DNA of 9,380 nt from Prevotellaceae bacterium (GTDB lineage Bacteria; Bacteroidota; Bacteroidia; Bacteroidales; UBA932), in the NCBI GenBank assembly GCA_031288885.1, contig JAITQP010000205.1:1-9380 (forward strand), given 5' to 3'. Numbering within the stretch: the stretch's first letter is position 1; every line of letters starts with the position of its first letter. The notes under the pieces are model-generated. The model was not told where the DNA came from and searched no databases. It worked only from the letters and a program-made list of their open reading frames with translations. Below, one piece after another: positions 1-7,800 of the stretch. Position numbers and translations under genes: made by a program.

Positions 1-45
1 GATGTAATTCACCCAATCGTAAACTTATTTAACAGCCACAGAATG

Positions 46-74
46 TTGCACTCAACTATTTATTAGTACTTTTG
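46..74 (+). promoter_or_regulatory. Candidate Bacteroidota-type promoter for pdxA-ruvA-sprA
   Basis: TACTTTTG at 67-74 matches the Bacteroidota -7 consensus TAnnTTTG at every fixed base. A TTG at 46-48 lies 18 nt upstream and could serve as the -33 element, although the usual spacing is about 19-21 nt, so that half is weak. Transcription would begin near position 80 and leave a leader of about 40 nt before the pdxA ATG. No other good promoter is seen between the three genes. This is a motif match only. Confidence 0.45.
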
Positions 75-88
75 TTGTTTCATGCATA

Positions 89-108
89 GTTTTCAAAAGG
101 TAGAAAAC
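89..108 (+). repeat. Small inverted repeat in the pdxA leader
   Basis: GTTTTC (89-94) and GAAAAC (103-108) are perfect inverted copies separated by 8 nt. They sit between the predicted transcription start and the pdxA ATG at 123. It could be a weak leader hairpin or an operator half-site pair, but a 6-bp AT-rich arm can arise by chance. Confidence 0.25.
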
Positions 109-122
109 ATAACACACAAGCT

Positions 123-1190
123 ATGGCAGACTCCAAAATAAAAGTTGGTATCACGCAAGGCGATATAAACGGTATTGGTTATGAGGTCATTATCAAAACG
201 CTTATAGACCCGCGAGTGCTGGAAATGTGTACCCCCATTATCTATGGTTCGCCCAAGGTTGGCGCATTTCACCGTAAAACGATAAGCGGCGTTGAAAATT
301 TCAACTTCAACATTATCCGCTCCGCCGACGACGCTAACCCCAAGCGCGCTAACATTATCAACGTCATGGACGACGAGGTTAAGGTGGAGTTTGGCAAGGC
401 AACGGACGTGTCGGGCATCGGGGCGGTGGCGGCGCTCGAAACGGCTATCCGCGACTTGCAAAACGGCAAAATTCAGGTTCTGGTCACGCTGCCCTACGGC
501 AGGCAGTACATTTCGTCCGTCAACCGCCTGTTTCCCGGGCACACCGAGTTCTTGGCCGACGTTTTTAAGGTCAAAAACTACCTCATGCTGTTCGTAAACC
601 ACTCCGTTCGGGTGGGGGTTGTTACCGGCCATATTCCGCTGGCGCAAGTCCCCACGGCCATCACCAAAGAGCTCATCATGAGCAAGCTCAAGCTGCTTAA
701 CGCTACGCTTAAGGAGGACTTTTTGATACCCAAGCCGCGCATAGCGGTGCTGGGGCTTAACCCCCACGCCGGCGACGGCGGGCTGATAGGCACGGAGGAG
801 GTGGATATTATTATTCCGGTGGTGGAGGAAGCCATCAGGAACAAAATTCTGGCCTTTGGGCCGTACGCCTCCGACAGCTTTTTCGGCTCCAACTGCGCTG
901 CGCGCTTCGACGCGGTGCTTGCCATGTACCACGATCAGGGGCTGGCTCCCTTCAAAACGTTGTCGTACGGCACCAGCGCAAGCGTGCACTACACCTGCGG
1001 CCTACCTGTAGTGCGAACTTCTCCTACGCACGGCACGGCGTTCGACATAGCGGGCAAGGACAGCGCCTCGCCCGATTCGTTTCGGGCGGCGCTATACTTG
1101 GCCTGCGATACCTACAGGCATCGCAAAGAGTACGCCGAGCTGATTAAAAACCCGCTACCCGCCGCTAAGCTGGAGGTAGAAAAACAGTAG
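123..1190 (+). CDS. pdxA: 4-hydroxythreonine-4-phosphate dehydrogenase (PdxA)
   Basis: PdxA oxidises 4-phosphooxy-L-threonine with NAD; the product decarboxylates to 3-amino-2-oxopropyl phosphate, which PdxJ turns into pyridoxine 5'-phosphate. It is a cytosolic, metal-dependent homodimer. The 355-aa product has the family length. It opens with ITQGDINGIGYE (residues 10-21), the Bacteroidota form of the family's ITPGDPAGIGPE. GHTE (139-142) is a substrate-binding signature. The expected three metal-binding histidines are present: H170 (VTGHIP), H215 (LNPHAGDGG) and H270 (MYHDQG). GLPVVRTSPTHGTAFDIAG (293-311) is the C-terminal signature. The ATG at 123 puts the first strand at the usual distance; no Shine-Dalgarno is seen, which is common in this phylum. 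Odd points: the normally conserved TAPINK-type motif reads TLPYGRQ (122-128), and the usual VNYT reads VHYT (288-291). It is probably the first gene of an operon, with ruvA 27 nt downstream. Identity is secure; full activity is likely but untested. Confidence 0.95.
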   Translation: MADSKIKVGITQGDINGIGYEVIIKTLIDPRVLEMCTPIIYGSPKVGAFHRKTISGVENFNFNIIRSADDANPKRANIINVMDDEVKVEFGKATDVSGIGAVAALETAIRDLQNGKIQVLVTLPYGRQYISSVNRLFPGHTEFLADVFKVKNYLMLFVNHSVRVGVVTGHIPLAQVPTAITKELIMSKLKLLNATLKEDFLIPKPRIAVLGLNPHAGDGGLIGTEEVDIIIPVVEEAIRNKILAFGPYASDSFFGSNCAARFDAVLAMYHDQGLAPFKTLSYGTSASVHYTCGLPVVRTSPTHGTAFDIAGKDSASPDSFRAALYLACDTYRHRKEYAELIKNPLPAAKLEVEKQ

Positions 1191-1217
1191 CGGGGTCAAA
1201 CACTTTCAAGTTGTAAC

Positions 1218-1805
1218 ATGTACGAATACATCAACGGCACGTTAGCGGCGCTTACTCCCACCTACGCAGTGGTGGAGGCGGGGGGCATAGGCTACTTTAT
1301 CAACATATCGCTGCAAACCTACACGCGGCTCACCGACAGCCGCGAGGCGCACCTCTACCTGCACCAGCAGGTGCGGGAGGACGCGCACGTGCTCTACGGC
1401 TTTGCCGACGCCGACGAGCGCGAGCTCTTCCGCCTGCTGATTAGCGTATCGGGCGTTGGCGCGGCAACGGCGCGCATCATGCTCTCGTCGCTCAGCAGCG
1501 GCGACCTCACCACCGCCATCGCCACGGGCGACGTGGCTGTTCTCAAAAGCATTAAGGGCATTGGGCTCAAAACGGCGGAGCGCATAGTGGTTGACCTGAA
1601 GGGGAAATCGCTCAGGGCGGCCGGCGGCGGCGAGGCGGGGTTGGCCGGCGCGCCGGCGGCGGGCGTGCGCAAAGAGGCTACGGCGGCGCTCCTTGCGCTG
1701 GGATTTCCAAAAGCGGCTACCGAAAAGGCGGTGGAGGCCGTATTTAAGCAAAACAACAGGCAAAGCGTGGAGGAGTTAATACGGGGCGCCTTACAACGAC
1801 TTTAA
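1218..1805 (+). CDS. ruvA: Holliday junction branch migration protein RuvA
   Basis: RuvA binds four-way DNA junctions as a tetramer and loads the RuvB motor for branch migration in recombinational repair. The 195-aa product has the normal three-part build. The N-terminal OB-fold domain starts MYEYINGTLA and ends at VREDAHVLYGF (52-62), where E54 and D55 correspond to the acidic pin that shapes the junction centre. Two helix-hairpin-helix motifs follow: SVSGVGAATA (77-86) and SIKGIGLKTAERI (111-123). A Gly/Ala/Pro-rich flexible linker (about 134-149) leads to the C-terminal three-helix domain (about 150-195), which contacts RuvB. The linker DNA (about 1610-1675) is extremely GC-rich. The ATG at 1218 gives the canonical first residues. 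There is no ruvB or ruvC in the window, as is usual in Bacteroidota. The gene lies 27 nt after pdxA and 12 nt before sprA, suggesting cotranscription. Confidence 0.96.
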   Translation: MYEYINGTLAALTPTYAVVEAGGIGYFINISLQTYTRLTDSREAHLYLHQQVREDAHVLYGFADADERELFRLLISVSGVGAATARIMLSSLSSGDLTTAIATGDVAVLKSIKGIGLKTAERIVVDLKGKSLRAAGGGEAGLAGAPAAGVRKEATAALLALGFPKAATEKAVEAVFKQNNRQSVEELIRGALQRL

Positions 1806-1810
1806 AAAGC

Positions 1811-1820
1811 AGGAATTTTG
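1811..1820 (+). promoter_or_regulatory. Start region of sprA: AGGA and TTG start codon
   Basis: The ruvA stop (TAA, 1803-1805) is in the same reading frame as sprA, so sprA must start after it. The codons that follow are AAA GCA GGA ATT TTG, giving TTG at 1818 as the best start, with ATT at 1815 a much rarer option. The first in-frame ATG is at 1890 (M25) and would remove the whole signal peptide. AGGA at 1811-1814 is a possible Shine-Dalgarno but is only 3 nt from TTG, closer than usual. Coupling to the end of ruvA translation probably helps initiation. Confidence 0.6.
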
Positions 1821-4800
1821 GGTTTTATTTATCGCTTCTCACTAACGTTTTCTCTCACAGCGGCCATTGCTCTATGGGCAACGGAAAGCATGGCCGCCCC
1901 CTCCGACGAGGAGCGCCGGTGGGAGCCCGCCGTGAAGGAGTCGGACGCGTATGAGGTGGACTACGATGAGCAAAGCCGGCTGTACACGTTTTACAGCAAA
2001 GACCAAGGCAAGCTGGGCACGCCCGCCAAGGTGATGAATAGCGACGAATACCGGCGCTACCAGTTTAACAACGCCGTGCGCGAGGCGTGGACTACCCGCC
2101 GGAGCAGCGAAATGAGCGCCGCGTCGAGCAGCAGCGGGGGCATAACGTCGAAGCTGATACCCGACATAAAGCTAAAATCGTCCATCGTGACCAACCTGCT
2201 GGGCAGCGACCTCATTAAGTTTAACATACAGGGCGTGGTGGAGGCCATTTTTGGCTACAACTGGACGCGCACCGACAACCCTACCATTCCGGAGCAGTAC
2301 CGCTCGCACGGCGCGTTCGACTTTAAGGTGAACATGCAAATCAACGCCACCGGCTCCATTGGCGACCGCATCAACATTAACTTTCTCAACAGCACCGACG
2401 TTACCTACAACTTCCAAAATCTGCTAAAAATTAACTATCAGGGCGACGAAGACCAAATTATTCAAAAAATAGAGGCGGGCAACGTGAGCTTGCCGCTGTC
2501 GGGCTCGCTCATTACCGGCAGCCAAACCCTGTTTGGGGTGAAAACGGAGCTGAAGTTTGGGCACCTGACCATCGAAAGCATCATTTCGGAGCAAAAAGGG
2601 CAGTCGTCCACCATCAACGTAAAGGGCGGGGCGCAAACCACCCTGTTTGACATCGCCGCCGACAAGTACGACGCCAACCGCCACTTCTTCTTGGCGCACT
2701 ACTTTCGCGACAGGTACAACGCCGCGCTCAAGTACCTGCCCATCATTCAGTCGGGGGTAAACATTACCCGCCTCGAGGTGTGGGTCACCAACCGCAACAA
2801 CCGCTTTGACAACTCGCGCAACATCATTGCGCTCGACGCGCTGGGCAGCGGCACAGGCGCGCCCAGCAACGATAGGGACATGCTGTATGCGGAGCTAAAA
2901 AACAGGGAGGCCGCGCGCAGCATGGCTACCGTTAACGCCGTGATGGAAGAAAAAAACCTGAAGCAGGTGGAAGATTTTGAAAAGGTGGAGAACGCCCGCC
3001 GCCTTACCACCGGAACCGACTACCGCTTTAACCCGCAGCTGGGCTACATTTCGCTAAACTACCCGCTCAACGCCGACGAGGTGCTGGCGGTAGCCTTTGA
3101 GTACACCATGGGCGGCAAAACCTACCGCGTGGGCGAATTTTACGACGACGGCGTGGCGGCGCCAAAGCCCCTGTTTGTTAAAATGCTCAAGGGCACCAAC
3201 CTCTCCCCGCGCTTCCGCACGTGGGATTTGATGATGAAGAACGTTTACGCCCTCGGCGCCTCCCAGCTAAGCGCCGATAACTTTATCCTCAACGTAATGT
3301 ACCACGACGACGCGGTGGGAACCAACGTGCCCTACCTCACCGAGGGCAACGCAAAAAACCTGCCGCTGCTGCAGGTGCTCAACCTCGACAACCTCAACAA
3401 CGCCGGCAACCGCTACCCCGACGGGCGCTTCGACTTTGTGGAGGGCGTTACGGTGTTCTCCAGCGGCTTCTCCAGCGGCGGGTGTATAATATTTCCGGTG
3501 CTGGAGCCATTTGGGAAAGATTTGGGCGACAAAATCGGCTACCCAACGGCCGGCAAGTACGTCTACAACGAGCTCTACGACTCAACGCTGGTAAAGGCGC
3601 GGCAGTTTGCCGACAAGAACAAGTTTCGCCTTACGGGATCCTACAAGGCCTCCTCCGCCTCCGAAATTATGCTCAGCGCCACCAACATCCCCGAGGGGTC
3701 GGTGGTGGTGACGGCAGGCGGCATTAAGCTGATAGAAAACGTGGACTACACCGTGAACTACACGTTGGGGCGCGTGCAAATCATCAACCCCGTTTACTTG
3801 GGCTCCAACGTGCCCCTGCAGGTTTCGATGGAGAGCATGGAGATGTTTGCGGTGGTTAAAAAAACGCTGATGGGCACCAACCTTAAGTACCGGCTCTCAA
3901 AGGATTTCAGGCTGGGCGCAACCATTCTGCACCTGTCGGAGCGCCCGCTTACCCAAAAGGTAACCTACGGCGACGAGCCCATCTCCAACACCATTTGGGG
4001 GCTCAACGGCTCCTACAGCCGCGAGGTCAACCTGCTCACCAAAATGGTGGACGCCATCCCGCTCGTGGAAACCAAAGCCCCGTCGCGGGTGACGCTGGAC
4101 GGCGAGTTTGCCCAGCTGCTGCCCGGGCACTCCAGCTCCATCGGCAAGTCGGGGACAACCTACATCGACGATTTTGAGGCCAGCAAAATGAGCGTTGACC
4201 TCAAGCAGTACACCGCGTGGGCGCTGGGAAGCACCCCCGAGGAGGTGGCGAGCGCCGTGGGCGGACGGCACTTCTCCGGCGGAAAATTAACCACCGTTGC
4301 CGACCGTCCCCTCAGCAACGGCTACTACCGCTCCCTGCTGGCGTGGTACGTGATAGACCCGCTGTTTTTGCGAAACATCTCCTCAACGCCCACCTACATG
4401 CGGAACGACCAAAAGCAGTACTGCAAAAATCACTACGTGCGCGAGGTGGACGAAAAGGAAATTTTTCCCCAAAAGGACATCGTGATAGGTCGGGAGGACG
4501 CCAAAATATCCGTGCTCAACGTGGCGTACTACCCCAACGAGCGCGGGCCGTACAACTACATCGACTTTGCCAGCGGCAGCGGGCAGCTCTCCAGCAAGGG
4601 GCTTACCGCCGGCGGCTCCCTGAGAACGCCCATCACCAACTTTGGCGCCATGATGCGCTCGCTCTCCATTACCGATTTTGAAACCTCCAACATTGAGTAC
4701 ATTGAGTTCTGGATGCTCGACCCGTTTATCTACACCCGCAGCTCGCCCAACAGGGGGAAATTCGCCAACGGCAGGCTCTACTTCAACCTTGGCGACGTGT

Positions 4801-7800
4801 CGGAGGACGTGCTGAAGGACGCCCGAAAGTCGTTCGAAAACGGGCTGCCCTACCCCTACGATACAACCCTGATAGAGAAAACCAAGTGGGGATACGTCCC
4901 CAGAGTGCAATCGCTGGTCAACACGTTTGACAACAACGAGGCCGCCAGAGCCATACAGGACGTGGGCTACGACGGTATGACCCGCAGTCAGGCGCGCACG
5001 TTCTTTGAAAATGAGCACCAATACCTGAGCAATATTCGGGGCATCTTGAGCGATAACGCCATGAAGGTCTTTGAAAACGACCCCTCAAACGACCTGTACC
5101 ACTACTACCGAGGGGCGGACTACGACGAGCAGCGGCTGGGCATACTCGACCGCTACAAGCGCTACAACAACCTCGAGGGCAACTCCCCCGTGGCGTCGGG
5201 CGGGCTTTCAACCTCGTCAACCACCATGCCCAACACGGAGGATATCAATCAGGACAACACGCTCAACGAGCTGGAGAGCTACTACGAGTACTACATTGAC
5301 CTTAGCCCCGAAGCGATTAGCCCCGAAAAGGTGGGGCAAAACTACATTACCGACGTGCGCACCGTGCACGTAAACGACCCCGACTACGGCGACCACCAAA
5401 CGGCGCACTGGTATCAGTTCAAAATTCCGGTGGCGGACGGAAAGGCCATCAACAACATTGAGGACTTCAAGTCCATACGCTTTATGCGAATGTTCCTCAC
5501 GGGATTTGACACCTCCGTGGTGTGCCGGTTTGCCAAGCTGGACTTGGTGCGGGGCGAGTGGCGAAAGTACAGCTACTCGCTGCTCGAAACGCAGGAGGGG
5601 CTGGCGCAGCCCGAAACGGGAATGGGTACGCTCGATATCTCGGCGGTGAGCATTGAGGAAAACTCCGACCGCTCGCCCGTAAACTACCTCCTGCCCCCGG
5701 GGATTAGCCGTATTATCGACAACACCACCAACCAGCAGGTGCAGCGCAACGAGCAGGCCATGATGCTCACCATTGGCAACCTTGCCGACGGCGACGCGCG
5801 GGCCGCCTACAAAAATGCCACCTTTGACATGCGGCAGTTCCGACGCCTGATAATGGACGTGCACGCGGAGGCTATCAACGAGTCGAGGCTCAGGGACAAC
5901 GACCTCTCCATCTTTGTGCGCATCGGCAACGACTACCGCTACAACTACTACGAGTACGAAATCCCCCTCAAGCTCACCCCCCACGGGCGCTACGCCGACA
6001 GCCAGCGCGAGCTGGTTTGGCCGGCGTCCAACAGGCTGGATATTCCCCTCAGCATTTTTACCGACCTGAAGCTGGAGCGAAACGCACGCCTGCGCAACAC
6101 GTCGGGGATGACGCTCACGTCGGTCTACGAAAAGGCGGACGGGAAAAATACGGTGCGGGTGGTCGGGAACCCCAACCTTGGCGAGGTGCACGTGCTGATG
6201 ATTGGCGTAAAAAATCCCGTCCACAAGGGGCTGATGAGCCAAGACGACGGCCTGCCCAAGGACGGCATTGTGTGGGTTAACGAAATGCGATTTACCAACT
6301 TCAACGAGGAGGGCGGTTGGGCGGCCAACATGCGCCTTGCCGCCAACTTTGCCGACTTTGCCAACGTGTCGCTCGCCGGAAGCATGTCGCGGGCGGGCTT
6401 CGGAAGCCTCGACAGCCGCATCCTCACGCGCGCGCAGGAGGATACCTACCAGTACGACGTCGCCACCAACGTGGAGCTGGGGAAATTCTTCCCCGTAAAG
6501 TGGGGCGTTACGCTGCCGCTGAGCTTTGCCTTTGCCGAAAACTACATTGTGCCCCTCTACAACCCCTTTGACCCCGACATCAAGCTGCAGGACGCGCTGG
6601 ACAGGGCTGACCCCGACGAGCGCGAGCACCTGCGCAACACCGCCATCGACTACACCATGCGCCGAAACCTCAGCCTGAACAACGTGCGCGTGGCGGGAAG
6701 CGGCGAAAAGCGGCTGGGGCCCGCCGATATCTCAAACTTCACCGTGGGCTACGCTTTTAGCGAGGAGCTGGCGCGAGACGTAAACACCGAGCGCGACTAC
6801 AAAAAGGAGCAGCGCGTAATGGGCGCCTACGCGTATAGCACCAAGCCCTACGTGTTTGAGCCCTTTGCCAAAAGCGAGGCGCTGAAGGGCAACGCGTGGA
6901 AAATAATCCGCGACGTTAACGTGGCGCTCTACCCCAACCAGTACGGCTTCACCACCGACCTCACCGACACCTACACCGAGTACATTGCCCGCAGCTTTTA
7001 CGAGGGGCTGAAAATGACCCCCATCGTTTTCCATGAGCAGGTCAACAACCGCAGCTACATGCTGGGCTGGGATATTGCCCGAGCCCTCAAGTTCACCTTT
7101 AGCGCCAACAACTTTGCGCGGCGCGAAATCTCAACGGGAAGCGAGGCCGACACCATGCCCATCGACAACGCGTGGCGCACCAAGCGCTACAACCACGAGT
7201 TCTCCCTCGCCTACACGCTCCCGCTCAACAAGATGCCCTTCCTCTCGTGGACAAACATCACCTCGTCCTACAGGGCAACCTACGCGTGGGAGGCCCCGCA
7301 GGTGGCGAGCGGCGTGGGCGGAATGCCCTACGTGGGGAATACGGTGCGAAACTCCAACAACTTCCAAATCAACGGCGCGTTTAACCTCGTTACGCTTTAC
7401 GGCAAGTCAACCCTGCTCAAGGGCATTAATCAGGAAATGGACGGGCGAGCTGCCAAAAAGAAGGAGACGAAGGACGTGACGTTTGAGAAGACGAAGGTGA
7501 CCCTCGTTGCCGGCAGCCGCCACACCGTGAAGCACAACATGAAAGACGCCACGGGGATTAAGGTGGAGGCGTTTGACGAGGAGGGAAAGCCCGTAAAGGT
7601 GGACATGGAAACGCTGGACAACCGGACGGTTGCCATCCGCTCGGCCACCGCGCAAAAAAACCTCCGCGTGGTGGTGACCGGAAAAGCCCCCATTTCCGAC
7701 AACCCGCTGCTCTACGCCGGCAAGCTCTCGGCGCGGACGCTGATGATGCTGCGCAGCGTAACCATTAGCTACACGCGCGGCGGCGAAACCATGCTGCCCG

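Noticed and set aside
1..66. An open frame from the window edge to TAG at 64-66, possibly the tail of an upstream gene
   Set aside because: Only 21 codons, AT-rich and unlike the GC-rich codon use of the real genes; the peptide matches nothing I recognise. It may equally be intergenic.
93..989. A 298-codon open frame on the minus strand opposite pdxA
   Set aside because: It is antisense to an unmistakable PdxA and shows no family motif. Its composition is typical of shadow frames in GC-rich genes.
5217..6629. A 470-codon open frame on the minus strand opposite sprA
   Set aside because: It lies wholly inside a clear SprA reading frame, has no recognisable domain and is rich in Val, Gly, His and Arg, as expected when GC-rich third positions are read in antisense.
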